Assembly: GCA_000697335.1 (NCBI GenBank)
Contig: JNEM01015610.1
Span: forward strand, 1 to 11,337
Direction of reading: 5' to 3'
DNA from: Conidiobolus incongruus B7586
Lineage: Eukaryota; Entomophthoromycota; Entomophthoromycetes; Entomophthorales; Conidiobolaceae
DNA length: 11,337 nt
Within the stretch, counting starts at the first letter, position 1. Each line of letters starts with the position of its first letter. The position numbers and the translations under genes were made by a program. The notes under the pieces were generated by a model, which did no database searches, was not told the origin of the DNA, and worked only from the letters and a program-made list of their open reading frames with translations. This document shows, in pieces, positions 1 through 9,949 of this stretch.

Positions 1-3000
1 AATGACCCAAGTCATCCAGCACGATATTCCTAATGAGGATTTTGTCTTCAAATCAGGTGATGCTCGTCCTTTGATTTATGTAGATATCTTGAACCCCAAC
101 GTTGACCCCAAGCAAGCCTTATCTCAAGCTAACAAGGAGTTTGGTCTTGCTTTAGCTAACGACGAAATTGACTACTTAATCGATGCTTTCGTCGGTTCCT
201 CTAATCCTGATCAAAAGCTTAATCCGCTTAGGCGTAATCCCACTGACGTCGAGTTGATGATGTTTGCTCAAGTCAATTCTGAACATTGCAGACACAAGAT
301 TTTCAGAGCTGATTGGACCATCGATGGTGAAGCTAAACCTCATTCTCTCTTCAATATGATCAGAAATACCTATAAGCTTAACTCTGACAATATCTTATCT
401 GCATATTCCGATAACGCTGCTGTTTTGGGAGGCCATCCTGTTAAATCCTTCTTACCTAGTCCCATTGCTCCACACTTCTATACTGAAGCTGAAGAAGCTA
501 AAGATCTTCACTTTTTAATCAAGGTCGAAACTCACAATCACCCTACTGCTGTTTCTCCTTTCCCTGGTGCTGCTACTGGTTCTGGAGGTGAAATTCGTGA
601 TGAAGGTGCTGTCGGTACCGGTTCCAGACCCAAGACTGGCTTGACTGGTTATACTGTCTCTAATTTGCGTATTCCCGGCTTCGAGCAACCTTGGGAAGCT
701 ACTGACTATGGCAAGCCCGCTAACATCGCCTCTCCTCTCCAAATCATGATTGAAGCTCCCCTTGGTGGTGCTGCCTTCAATAACGAATTCGGTAGACCCA
801 ACACTACTGGTTATTTCCGTACTTATTGCCAGCCTATCCCTGGAACTGATGAAGTTCGTGGCTACCACAAGCCTATCATGATTGCTGGTGGTTTAGGTAG
901 TGTTCAACCCAGTCACGTCTTGAAAAATCATATCCCCCCTGGTGCTAAGCTTATTGTTTTGGGAGGTCCTTGTATGCTCATTGGTTTAGGCGGTGGTGCT
1001 GCCTCTTCTATGAATTCAGGAGCTGGTAGTGCTGAATTGGACTTCGCTTCTGTCCAACGTGAAAATCCTGAAATGCAACGTAGATGCCAAGAAGTTATCA
1101 ACTCTTGTACCGCCCTTGGACAAGGTAATCCTATTCAATCTATTCACGATGTTGGTGCTGGTGGTCTTTCCAACGCTTTACCTGAAATTGTTCATGATAG
1201 CAACCGTGGTGCTTTGATTGACTTGAGAAGCATTCCTTGTGATGACCCCACTCTTTCTCCTATGGAAATCTGGTGTAACGAAAGTCAAGAAAGATATGTA
1301 TTGGCCATCCGTCCTGAAGGTTTAGAACTATTTGAATCCTTCTGTAAGAGAGAAAGATGCCCATACGCTGTTGTTGGTCAAGCTATTGAAGAGCAAACAT
1401 TGAAAGTTGTTGATACTCAAAATGATAGCGTCTGCATTGATCTTCCCATGGATATCCTCTTTGGTAAGCCCCCTAAAATGAGCAGAACTGACGAAACTCG
1501 CTCTCTTCCTCTTAATAAGATTGATGCTTCTCTCTCCACCTACTATCCTAGTTCACCCTTGAGTTTCCAAGAAAAACTTTTAGATCTTACCAACCGTGTT
1601 TTACACTTACCCTCTGTTGGTTCTAAATCTTTCCTTATTACTATTGGTGACCGTTCAGTTACTGGTTTGATTACCCGTGATCAAATGGTTGGTCCCTGGC
1701 AAGTTCCCGTTGCTGACGTCTCAGTTACCTCCACTGGTTTCTTCACTAAGACTGGTGAAGCTATGGCTATGGGTGAACGTACCCCTCTCGCCTTGATCTC
1801 TCCTGCCGCCTCCGCTCGTATGGCTGTTGCTGAATCCGTCACTAATTTGGCCGCCGCCTCTATTGAGCGCATTGATCAAATCAGATTATCTGCTAACTGG
1901 ATGTGCGCAGCCAACCACCCTGGTGAAGGAGCTGCTCTCTATGAAGCTGTCCAAGCTATTGGTATGGAACTCTGTCCTGCCCTTGGTATCACTATCCCTG
2001 TAGGTAAAGATTCCATGTCCATGAAGACCACTTGGTCCGAAAACGGGGATCAAAAGAGTGTTACCTCTCCCGTTTCTTTGATCATTACCGGTTATGCTCC
2101 TGTTGATGATATCTCTGCTACATTCACTCCTCAATTGCGCACTGATCATCACTCTGCTCGCGGTACTGCTTCCACCCTTTTATTCCTCGACTTAGCTCAA
2201 GGTAACCAACGTCTTGGTGGATCTGCTTTAGCCCAAGTTTACCAAGAATTGGGTAATGAAGCCCCTGATGTTGAAGATCCTGCTATTTTGGCTGCATTCT
2301 TCAAGGGTATTCAAGCTGCTCGTAAGGTTCCTTCCTCCAGCGGAGATTATCCTTCCACAATCCTTGCTTACCACGACCGCTCTGATGGTGGTCTTTTTAC
2401 CGCTCTTGTCGAAATGGCATTCGCTGGTCGTGTTGGTTTGAATATTGACTTGGACGAAATCGCTTCTGATGCTGAAAGCGGTGTTATCTCTGCTCTCTTC
2501 AATGAAGAATTAGGTGCTGTCATCCAAGTTGAACACGATGATGTTGATCGTGTCATACAAATCTTCCAAGCCAACGGTTTTTCCAAGGACTATATTTATA
2601 ACATTGGTAAGGTCAATGTCCAAGATTTCGGAACTGAAAGGGAACAGATCACTTTCAACTATAATAGAACCCCAGTTTTAAGTGCTTCAAGAGCTCAACT
2701 TCAATCATGGTGGGCTGAAACCTCTTACCAAATCCAAAAATTGAGAGATAACCCAGAATGCGCTAAACAAGAATTTGAAGCTATTCAAGATATTACCAAC
2801 CCCGGTATGATCTATAACCTTCCTTTCAATCCCTCTGAAGAGATTGCTCTCCCTGCTAGTCGTCCCAAGGTCGCTATCCTCAGAGAACAAGGTGTCAATG
2901 GCCACATGGAAATGGCCTACTCCTTCTATAGAGCTGGCTTCCAACCTGTTGATGTCCATATGTCCGATCTTGCTTCCGGAAAGGTTGATCTCAAAGAATT

Positions 3001-3676
3001 CAAAGGTATCGCCGCTTGTGGTGGTTTCTCCTATGGTGATGTCTTAGGTTCCGCTGCTGGTTGGGCTCATTCCAGTTTAATAAGCCCCACCATCCGTGCC
3101 CAATTGCACCACTTCTTCAACGAACGTGACGATACCTTCGCTTTTGGTGCCTGTAACGGTTGTCAATTTTTGAGTACCCTTAAAGAGCTTGTTCCTGGAT
3201 GTGAGAACTGGCCCTTATTCCGTACGAACGAAAGTGAACGTTATGAAGCTAGAACTGTCATGGTTGAGATCCCTGCCGCCCAAGAAGGAAAAGAAACCAA
3301 CATTTTCTTCAAGGGCATGGAAGGTTCCAAACTCCCCATCGTCGTTGCTCACGGTGAAGGTAAAGCCACATTCACCAATGAAGCTGAATCTGAAGCTTTC
3401 AAGGCCCAGGGCTTGATTGCTGTCCAATATATTGACAACTATGGTAATCCCACACAGCAATATCCTTTCAACCCCAACGGTTCTGCCCACGCTATTGCCG
3501 GTATCCAAAGTCCCAACGGCCGTGTTTTGATCATGATGCCCCATCCTGAACGTGTTACTCGTGCCCAAGGTAACTCATGGTATCCCGACTACAAGCAGAA
3601 TCCTGTCTATGGCGCCATCGACTCTCCTTGGATGAGAATGTTCATCAATGCCAGAAAATGGGTCGGTGATGTTTAA
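1..3676 (+). CDS. ADE6: Phosphoribosylformylglycinamidine synthase (FGAM synthase), 5'-partial
   Basis: This enzyme makes FGAM from FGAR, glutamine and ATP, the fourth step of de novo purine synthesis, in the cytosol. The 1224 visible residues run unbroken to TAA at 3674-3676. Synthetase-domain motifs are [10 protein letters not shown] (91-100), ETHNHPT (176-182), the glycine-rich [14 protein letters not shown] (189-202), GKDSMSM (668-674) and HDRSDGG (791-797). The C-terminal glutaminase domain has the nucleophile Cys1051 in GACNGC and the His1181/Glu1183 pair in PHPE. The ATG at position 2 is probably not the start. From memory, its MTQ aligns with the internal DRMTQ of yeast Ade6 (about 1358 residues), so roughly 150-170 residues, including the PurS-like N-terminal domain, lie left of the window; base 1 would end the preceding Arg codon. 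There is no intron in the visible part. Codons favour GGT, GCT, GCC and CGT, which suggests strong expression. The family call is very secure. Confidence 0.98.
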   Translation, partial: MTQVIQHDIPNEDFVFKSGDARPLIYVDILNPNVDPKQALSQANKEFGLALANDEIDYLIDAFVGSSNPDQKLNPLRRNPTDVELMMFAQVNSEHCRHKIFRADWTIDGEAKPHSLFNMIRNTYKLNSDNILSAYSDNAAVLGGHPVKSFLPSPIAPHFYTEAEEAKDLHFLIKVETHNHPTAVSPFPGAATGSGGEIRDEGAVGTGSRPKTGLTGYTVSNLRIPGFEQPWEATDYGKPANIASPLQIMIEAPLGGAAFNNEFGRPNTTGYFRTYCQPIPGTDEVRGYHKPIMIAGGLGSVQPSHVLKNHIPPGAKLIVLGGPCMLIGLGGGAASSMNSGAGSAELDFASVQRENPEMQRRCQEVINSCTALGQGNPIQSIHDVGAGGLSNALPEIVHDSNRGALIDLRSIPCDDPTLSPMEIWCNESQERYVLAIRPEGLELFESFCKRERCPYAVVGQAIEEQTLKVVDTQNDSVCIDLPMDILFGKPPKMSRTDETRSLPLNKIDASLSTYYPSSPLSFQEKLLDLTNRVLHLPSVGSKSFLITIGDRSVTGLITRDQMVGPWQVPVADVSVTSTGFFTKTGEAMAMGERTPLALISPAASARMAVAESVTNLAAASIERIDQIRLSANWMCAANHPGEGAALYEAVQAIGMELCPALGITIPVGKDSMSMKTTWSENGDQKSVTSPVSLIITGYAPVDDISATFTPQLRTDHHSARGTASTLLFLDLAQGNQRLGGSALAQVYQELGNEAPDVEDPAILAAFFKGIQAARKVPSSSGDYPSTILAYHDRSDGGLFTALVEMAFAGRVGLNIDLDEIASDAESGVISALFNEELGAVIQVEHDDVDRVIQIFQANGFSKDYIYNIGKVNVQDFGTEREQITFNYNRTPVLSASRAQLQSWWAETSYQIQKLRDNPECAKQEFEAIQDITNPGMIYNLPFNPSEEIALPASRPKVAILREQGVNGHMEMAYSFYRAGFQPVDVHMSDLASGKVDLKEFKGIAACGGFSYGDVLGSAAGWAHSSLISPTIRAQLHHFFNERDDTFAFGACNGCQFLSTLKELVPGCENWPLFRTNESERYEARTVMVEIPAAQEGKETNIFFKGMEGSKLPIVVAHGEGKATFTNEAESEAFKAQGLIAVQYIDNYGNPTQQYPFNPNGSAHAIAGIQSPNGRVLIMMPHPERVTRAQGNSWYPDYKQNPVYGAIDSPWMRMFINARKWVGDV

Positions 3677-3721
3677 GTTACTTTTCGATAAATATCTTTC
3701 GAACAATTTGATTACAATTAA

Positions 3722-3742
3722 ATATATATATATATATATATA
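3722..3742. repeat. (AT)n microsatellite, 21 nt
   Basis: An uninterrupted alternating A/T run begins 46 nt after the ADE6 stop codon, so it probably lies in the 3' UTR or at the 3' end of that transcript. It is a simple-sequence repeat and probably polymorphic in length. In yeast such UA-rich stretches can act as 3'-end efficiency elements, but that role here is only inference. Confidence 0.9.
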
Positions 3743-3752
3743 ACAAACCAAT

Positions 3753-3758
3753 AATAAA
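3753..3758 (+). terminator. Candidate polyadenylation signal of ADE6
   Basis: AATAAA lies 77 nt after the ADE6 stop and just downstream of a TA run, an arrangement resembling fungal 3' ends. In DNA this AT-rich the hexamer is common by chance, so position is the main support. Confidence 0.3.
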
Positions 3759-4116
3759 TAGAATAATAGTTTATAATTAAAATTGTTTTTAGTTTAATTT
3801 GAATATCCTAAAATTTATTATAAATTTATATCTGATTCAAAGTTGAATAGCATTAAATCCAAATATACAAAAATTTTGAAATAATATATATAACAAAAAA
3901 ATTGGTTTTATATCGTTAAAGATTTTGTTAATTAATTAAAAAATTTATTTTCATTACTAATATTAATAAAAATTTCACTATACAATTTTAATTTTTAAAT
4001 TAATATTATTTAGTTTGGAATTAAATTTTAAAATTTTATTTTGAATAATTTTAAATGTTTTAAATATATTTGTAAAAAATAATTCATTTATACGAAGATA
4101 TTTACATAATTAGGTA

Positions 4117-4132
4117 ATATATATATATATAT
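4117..4132. repeat. (AT)n microsatellite, 16 nt
   Basis: A second uninterrupted alternating A/T run sits in the ADE6-TAF13 spacer. It is simple sequence with no evident function. Confidence 0.8.
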
Positions 4133-4411
4133 TTAATTACCTATACTCATTTAAGATATTGAAATATATTAATTTATATTAACATAATCATTAAATGTAT
4201 TTTTTAATTAAAATTTCAACTTTTTACCAAGTTGATGATATAAAATAAACCCTATACAGATTATATATACTATTTCATTTTATAAAAATTATTTATAATG
4301 AAAATACACTATTAAAATTTTCAATCAAATCTATTAATTAACTCTTTTCAAAATATTCATAATAAAATTAATCCCATAATAATGTGACCACTAATTAGAA
4401 ATTATAAATTC

Positions 4412-4954
4412 ATGATTAGTTACTTATGTATTTTTTCAAAACTGTAATAATCTCTTTATAATTCTTCAAAGTAATAAAACACCTATATTTTTACATATAT
4501 TCAATAAATCAATTTTTTACCATATTTTTTTCATTTTTAGTGGAATCGAATAATTTAAAACAGTTAAAATCTAATTTGAAAGGGAAATCTTTATTTCAAA
4601 AAGAATGTAAGCTTAATTGATTATATTACTCAGCATTTTCATTTAACTGTTATTACTATTATAGTGCGATTATTAATGTACGGATTTGGAGATAGCATAA
4701 ACCCTCGTCATGATACAGTTAACGTTATGGAAGATTTATTAATAGATTATATTGTTAGTACATGTCATCAAGCGCATCAGTTATCCGAATCAAGAGGAAA
4801 AGTGAAGGTAGATGATTTTAAATTTTTATTGAGAAAAGATTTGAAAAAAACGCGACGTATTGAAGAATTATTACATATGTCTGAAGACATTCGAAGAGCT
4901 AAGCAATTATTTGATAGGAAGGAGTTGGAAGAGGGTGAAGACCCTAATGTGTAA
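4412..4954 (+). CDS. TAF13: Transcription initiation factor TFIID subunit 13 (TAF13), spliced
   Basis: TAF13 is a nuclear histone-fold protein that pairs with TAF11 within TFIID for RNA polymerase II initiation. The last exon (4665-4954, stop TAA) carries LLMYGFGD, the histone-fold helices, DFKF, LLRKD and a charged tail ending EEGEDPNV. The exon before it (4541-4606) carries SLFQKE, joined across a phase-1 intron (4607-4664, 58 nt, GTAAGC...ATAG) to give SLFQKELRLLMYGFGD, close to human LFSKELRCMMYGFGD. Exon 4541-4606 has no ATG and opens after a good acceptor (TTTTTAG, ending at 4540), so a further exon must supply the start. Model A, used for this span: ATG 4412-4427 encodes MISYL plus one base, then a 113-nt GTATTT intron, total 123 residues. 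Model B: an ATG split by an intron, A at 4470 and TG at 4541-4542 (70-nt GTAATA intron), total 118 residues. Human TAF13 has 124. In model A numbering DFKF is 78-81, and Leu87 replaces the Pro common after RKD. Family secure; start uncertain. Confidence 0.93.
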
Positions 4955-5008
4955 ATGTAAATTAAAGATTAGCTCATGATTTTGATATTGTTCATATAAT
5001 TTAAATAG

Positions 5009-5014
5009 TTTATT
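5009..5014 (-). terminator. Candidate polyadenylation signal of the PET100 homologue
   Basis: AATAAA on the minus strand (TTTATT on the plus strand) lies 15 nt past the stop codon, inside the 75-bp gap between the convergent TAF13 and PET100 genes. Chance occurrence is likely in this composition. Confidence 0.25.
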
Positions 5015-5029
5015 ATAATTGGTAAAAAT

Positions 5030-5474
5030 TTAATCTTCTCTATCATTTAATTCAAATTCTTGTTGTCTTAATTTTTCTTTTTCTTCTCTTAATAACCTCC
5101 TTTGATTTCTGAATTCTTCCAATTGTTTGACAATTTCCTCTTTAGTTTGACCAGGTTTCTAAATTTTATATTAATATAAATAAAATTAAATTAAAAATTT
5201 CAAAATACTTGAGTATTTCTTAAATCAGGATAAAAAGGGACCTAGAAAATGTTATTTAATAAAAATAATAAAATTTAATGATAACAAAAATAATCAATAT
5301 CACTTACACCTCTGACATACTTTTCGTAAAAAGTATAGTCACCAACCCAAATCATCATACCAATTGGAAAAAATACATAAAATCCATACTAAAACAATAA
5401 CATTATATTTACTGAGATATGTTATAAGGAACTATTTATTTTACTTTAAAAATTTCTAATTTAGGTCCTGCCAT
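5030..5474 (-). CDS. PET100: Cytochrome c oxidase assembly factor PET100 homologue, four exons
   Basis: PET100 proteins sit in the mitochondrial inner membrane and help small subunits join cytochrome c oxidase. Exons on the minus strand are 5474-5445, 5388-5308, 5241-5209 and 5158-5030. All three introns are phase 0 with GT-AG ends: 56 nt (GTAAAA), 66 nt (GTAAGT) and 50 nt (GTATTT). The spliced protein has 90 residues. It opens with MAGPKLEIFK, matching human MGVKLEIFR. One hydrophobic segment follows at about 11-26 (YGFYVFFPIGMMIWVG), then an aromatic, acidic patch, FYPDLRN (40-46), and a Lys/Arg/Glu-rich helix at about 54-90, probably a coiled coil. No separate cleavable presequence is evident. 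Length is between human (73) and yeast Pet100 (111). Using the alternative donor one codon phase earlier in exon 2 would create a stop in exon 3, which supports this model. The gene is convergent with TAF13. Confidence 0.9.
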
Positions 5475-7450
5475 TATTATTCAAAAATAATAATTTAATA
5501 ATTTTTTGTCTAATTTTATTTAAAAATAATAACTAAAATTTATTTAATCATAATTTCCAATTAAAATATTAATTTACATAAAGTTGGTTCTAATTATATA
5601 ATTATGGGATTTCAATTTACTTTTTGATTTGTTTAAATATTATGATAAAAATTAATTAATGATAGATTCTGGAATATATTCTGAATAAACAATTGTAATC
5701 TAGTTTTATACTGATTACTTAATTTTTTCCTTATTTTGATATTACTTTTGATATTAAAATCAAATAATAGATAATCATAGGTTTGATCAGATTAGATTGT
5801 ATTGAAGCGAGAATAAAATCAAATTTACATTTCAATTAATAGAAATGTCTGTAAATTGAAACTTTGCTTATTCATTTTCTATTGATATTTAAAATGAAAT
5901 AAAGTTAATTGATTGACATGTAACCTGGTCATTTTCCAAAGTGGCTTCTGAACCAATTTAATATTTTTATGTTTTATATTTATTTTGAGTTAGAAAATAA
6001 GTTGAAAAATATGAACACTATTTTTTAATCCTTTAGGATTTGAGAAATGTGATATTATAAGTGTATCAAGAGTCTTTTTTGTTTTGAATATCTCCAGTCT
6101 TATTATATAAAATTATAATTTAGAATTCTTAATGCTATATATTAGGTAAATTTGTCATAGAATGAGATAATGTAATAGTTAATAAAATAGTTTTTTTGAT
6201 ATCTTCAAATAACATTATGATATCATACTATTGATAATTTTGAAAACTAAATTTTCGGAAAATTCTACAAAATGCAGTAATCATCGTCATATATTACATT
6301 TAAATACTCATTAATACCTGATTAGATTCATATTACACGAATATATCTAAATTAAGTTAAAACCATCTTTTGAATTATCAAATTAACCTTCTTCTATATG
6401 AATGACTAGTTCGGGACGACTTTTATATCATAATTTGACTAAATATCATTTTTATCACCTACCAAATTAATAATTAAAAATAAGTTCATTTTTCAAAAAG
6501 TAATTAATTTAGCAAAGCCACCAGAACATATAAAATATTTCTTAAAATACATATTATTTAAAACATTATTTTAAATAAAAATTTTATATTTTATGCTATA
6601 TCAATTTTTATATTGTTGTATATTAACAAATAATTTAATTCTATTAATCAAAACATTTTAAAATATTCCTAATTATTTATATATTGATATTAGATGAAAT
6701 TAGTAGAATTATCATCAAATATATTTGATTTGTAATTATGATGAAATATATTACATGTATTTGATATCTAAATAATAAACATGCTTCAACTAAATTGATT
6801 TGAGATCAAATTCTACTCGATTCTGATAATCAGAAAATGCTGATATACCCAATTGATAACAAAATTGTATTAAGAGTTTGTCAATTATTCAATGAGAATA
6901 TCATTTTGCTAAAGTAATATAACTTTATTCATTAATAGCAGGATATGTATAAATTATTCAAAGTGCGCGTTTATTTGAGACTTGTAATGATATTATGTAA
7001 AGAGATGATGGTAAAAATATCAACTGATATTAGGGATTAAATATGATGAAAAATGATCATACACAAGCACACCAATAATCAAAAATACTTTTTTACCAAT
7101 TAAAAATTCGGAAATATTTAATATTCAATAATACAATTTTTCTAGTAACTGGATTTGTTTCCAAGAATTACATGGGTAATTTCGAATAAATATAAATAGA
7201 AGGTATCGGGTAATAAAATACTGGATCTTTTAAAAAACTTAAAGAGTGTAAATAACAAGTCAATTGAATACCATTATTGAGTTGTAAATTGTTTAAAAAT
7301 ATAACTTTTTCAATTTAATCAACTTTTTTGTTAAGGTATATTCAATACATACTTAAATAATATGCAATGATCCAAAATTATTAAATTATATTCACTTATA
7401 TAGATCATACTAACCACTCTTTAATAATATTCATTCCATATTAAAAAATT
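5475..7450. other. AT-rich intergenic region between divergent PET100 and AACS
   Basis: About 2 kb of very AT-rich DNA separates two divergent start codons, so both promoters should lie here. I see no ORF with recognisable protein, no tRNA, no transposon ends and no long direct or inverted repeat. Slightly GC-richer islands at about 5918-5955 and 6402-6420 stand out but yield only tiny ORFs. The ORF at 6402-6470 (22 residues, opening MTSSGRLLYHN) matches nothing I recognise. Confidence 0.65.
7191..7199 (+). promoter_or_regulatory. Possible TATA box upstream of AACS
   Basis: TATAAATAG fits the TATA consensus and lies about 250 bp upstream of the AACS start codon, just before a slightly GC-richer patch. 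If real, it implies a leader of about 200 nt or an intron in the leader. The AT-rich background makes chance matches frequent. Confidence 0.2.
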
Positions 7451-9561
7451 ATGACTGCACCTAACCAAACTGAAATTCCTCCTCTTTTATGGGCACCCTC
7501 CAGTAATACTATCCAAGATACTCAACTTTACAAATTTATCAACTTTGTAAATGACAAACACGAATTAAAAATTTCTGATTATAACCAGTTATATCTCTGG
7601 TCAGTTACCAATATCCCAGAGTTTTGGAGCGCTGTCTGGGAGTACACTCAAGTAATCGCCTCATCAGATTACGAACAAGTGCTGGATGAGACCGTCCCTA
7701 TGGTATCTATTCCTAAATGGTTCCAAGGAGCCTTATTGAACTTTGCCGAAAATATTTTACATTGGGCCGACGTCAGAGGTGACGAGGTCGCTATTTATGG
7801 AAGCGGAGAAGGCCAAGAACAAGTCAGTGAACTTACTTGGAACCAACTTAAGGAACAAGTTAAGATTGTCGCTCACCGCTTAAGACAACAAGGTGTCCAG
7901 AGAGGCGATCGTGTCGTTGGTTATATTAGCAACTGCCCTGAAGCCGTCGTTGCCATGTTAGCTAGTGCCAGTTTGGGTGCTATTTGGAGTAGTACTAGTC
8001 CTGATTTTGGTCCTAAGGTAATTATTTTTAGCATGAATTAATATTCACTTTATCAAATATTCAAAATATTTATATTTGATGAATGTACATTATTGATCAA
8101 AATGATTTATAGGCAGTATTAGACAGATTTAGTCAAATTGAACCCAAAGTACTTTTTACAGTGAATGCCATCGTATACAATGGCAAAACTCACGATCATT
8201 TACAAAAGCTCAGCCAAGTGATCAAGTCATTGCCTACTTTGGAAAAAGTCATTGTCATTCCGTTCGTTCCCACTTACTCTATGGATCTCTCAGTACTCGA
8301 ATTCGACAATGTAGTTTCCTATCCAGAAATTTTGTCTGTTAAAGGTGAATCCATTCCCGAATTAGCTTATGAACAAGTACCATTCGATCACCCCGTCTAC
8401 ATTCTCTTCTCAAGTGGTACTACTGGTGTTCCCAAATGTTTGGTCCACTCTGTTGGTGGTATGATTATCCAACACAAGAAAGAACACCAAATTCACGGTA
8501 ACTTGGGTGTTAAAGATATTCTTCTTCAGTACACTACTGCTGGTTGGATGATGTGGAATTGGCTAATTGGTGCTATGCTCATTGGTAGCAGTATCGTTAC
8601 ATATGATGGCTCTCCATTCAAACCTGATCCTTTCGTCCTTTTCAGATTGATTGAGAAGATTGGTGTCACTGCTTTCGGTACCAGTGCCAAGTATATCCAA
8701 TCTCTTCAAGAACAACCCCTCATTCCCCGCGAAACCCATTCTCTTCCTACCCTTCATTCTATTTACTCCACTGGCTCTCCCTTGAAGCCTGAAGACTACG
8801 AATATGTATACAGATCTATCAAATCTGATGTCTGCTTAGGTAGTATCACTGGTGGTACTGATATCTGTTCTTTATTTGGCGCCCACAACGTCGCTTTACC
8901 CGTATATCGTGGTGAAATTCAATGTATTGGCTTGGGCATGAAGGTTGAAAGTTGGTCTCACACCAATACTCCGGTTTTCGATATCCCTGGAGATTTGGTA
9001 TGTACTGCTCCTTTCCCCTGTATGCCCGTCTACCTCTGGAAAGATACTGACAATGCCAAATATCGCGCCGCCTATTTTGATACCTTCCCCGGAGTTTGGT
9101 GCCAAGGAGATTATGTTCAAATTGGCAGTGTTACTGGTGGTCTCTTGATGTTGGGTCGTAGTGACGGTACATTGAACCCTAGTGGTGTCAGATTTGGATC
9201 TGCCGAAATCTATAATACTTTAGATGTTTTCACCGAAATTGAAGATTCCGTCGTTGTTGGTCAAAAAATCAAAGATGATGAACGTGTCATCTTATTTATC
9301 AAAACGAAAGAAGGCATCGAACTCACCCAAGGATTAATTACAAAGGTTAAGGCACACATTCGTTCTGTTTTGAGCCCTCGCCACGTTCCTGCTATTATTC
9401 TCCCCACAACAGATATTCCCTATACTGTCAATGGCAAGAAGGTTGAGGTAGCTGTTAAGAAGATTATTAATGGATATCCTTTGGATAAAGTTGAAAAAGG
9501 AACACTTATCAACCCAGATAGTTTATCTCTCTATGCTAATTTGCCTGAATTGAAACTTTAA
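7451..9561 (+). CDS. AACS: Acetoacetyl-CoA synthetase (acetoacetate--CoA ligase)
   Basis: This cytosolic enzyme of the adenylate-forming family converts acetoacetate, ATP and CoA to acetoacetyl-CoA, AMP and diphosphate. It returns ketone-body or leucine-derived carbon to sterol and lipid synthesis. Exon 1 is 7451-8017 (189 residues) and exon 2 is 8113-9561 (482 residues), with a 95-nt phase-0 intron at 8018-8112 (GTAATT...TATAG). Splicing joins SPDFGPK to AVLDRFSQI, matching human SPDFGVNGVLDRFSQI. The total of 671 residues compares with 672 in human AACS. Motifs are the ATP/phosphate loop SSGTTGVPK (289-297), GWMMWNW (333-339), STGSP (408-412), GGTDI (436-440), the hinge GRSDGT (537-542, Asp540) and NGKKVEVAVKK with the likely catalytic Lys631. 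The KEH, HNV and WMMWN context fits acetoacetyl-CoA synthetase better than acetyl-CoA synthetase. The start is the only Met that gives the family's N-terminal length; the context is AAAATTATGA. Confidence 0.97.
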
Positions 9562-9581
9562 ACCTACTAATATTAATATCA

Positions 9582-9587
9582 AATAAA
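9582..9587 (+). terminator. Candidate polyadenylation signal of AACS
   Basis: AATAAA lies 20 nt past the AACS stop, with a second copy at 9607-9612. The pair at a plausible distance supports a 3' end here, though the hexamer is common in this sequence. Confidence 0.3.
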
Positions 9588-9949
9588 AATTTAAATAATA
9601 TATTCAAATAAATCTAAAACATAGTTTATAATCCTTTCTGCTAGCAATTAGACTCCAGAAATTTTAACTTTTTGTACTACTATTTTCACATTTAAATAAT
9701 ATTCATGAACTTAATTTTTTAGACTATATCTAATATTTATAACCTTAATTTTAAAATTACCTGATTATCCTAGGATTTAGTAAAATTTTAATTATATAAT
9801 GAATATTAACAATCCTTGACTACAATTCAAAATATTCTTCAATCAAAATATTGGAATAAATATATCAAAATTGGAAGAACTTCATTAAACAAATAGTTTT
9901 ATTCTTCTATTACAATCTAAATTCAAATTGTCTGAATTTGAGGAATTTT

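Larger units (their letters stand above)
3677..4411. other. AT-rich spacer between ADE6 and TAF13
   Basis: This stretch of about 735 bp is almost entirely A and T, with many stops in all frames. It must hold the ADE6 3' end and probably the TAF13 promoter, plus two TA-dinucleotide runs. I see no ORF with protein-like composition, no tRNA box A/B pair and no mobile-element ends. A TAF13 5' UTR exon could lie here unseen. Confidence 0.7.

Noticed and set aside
515-868. Antisense 117-residue ORF in ADE6, and others at 1681-1872, 1886-2152 and 3215-3568
   Set aside because: They mirror the codon-biased sense gene, have low-complexity Ser/Thr/Arg composition and no homology I can recognise.
6216-6227. 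12-bp perfect palindrome TATGATATCATA
   Set aside because: AT-rich, isolated and with no second copy; likely chance.
6402-6470. 22-residue ORF in a locally GC-richer patch
   Set aside because: Too short, with no recognised family and no splice partner in phase that I could find.
6726-6832. Possible C/D snoRNA: ATGATGA at 6738-6744, CTGA at 6823-6826, 5-bp flanking stem TGATT/AATCA
   Set aside because: The boxes are short and expected by chance in such AT-rich DNA, the stem is too far from the C box, and I could not assign an rRNA target.
8563-9148. Short ORFs on both strands within AACS exon 2
   Set aside because: They overlap a clearly coding, conserved reading frame and look like frame shadows.
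1-9561. Biosynthetic cluster or new multi-gene system
   Set aside because: The four genes belong to unrelated housekeeping pathways, lie on both strands and are separated by long spacers.
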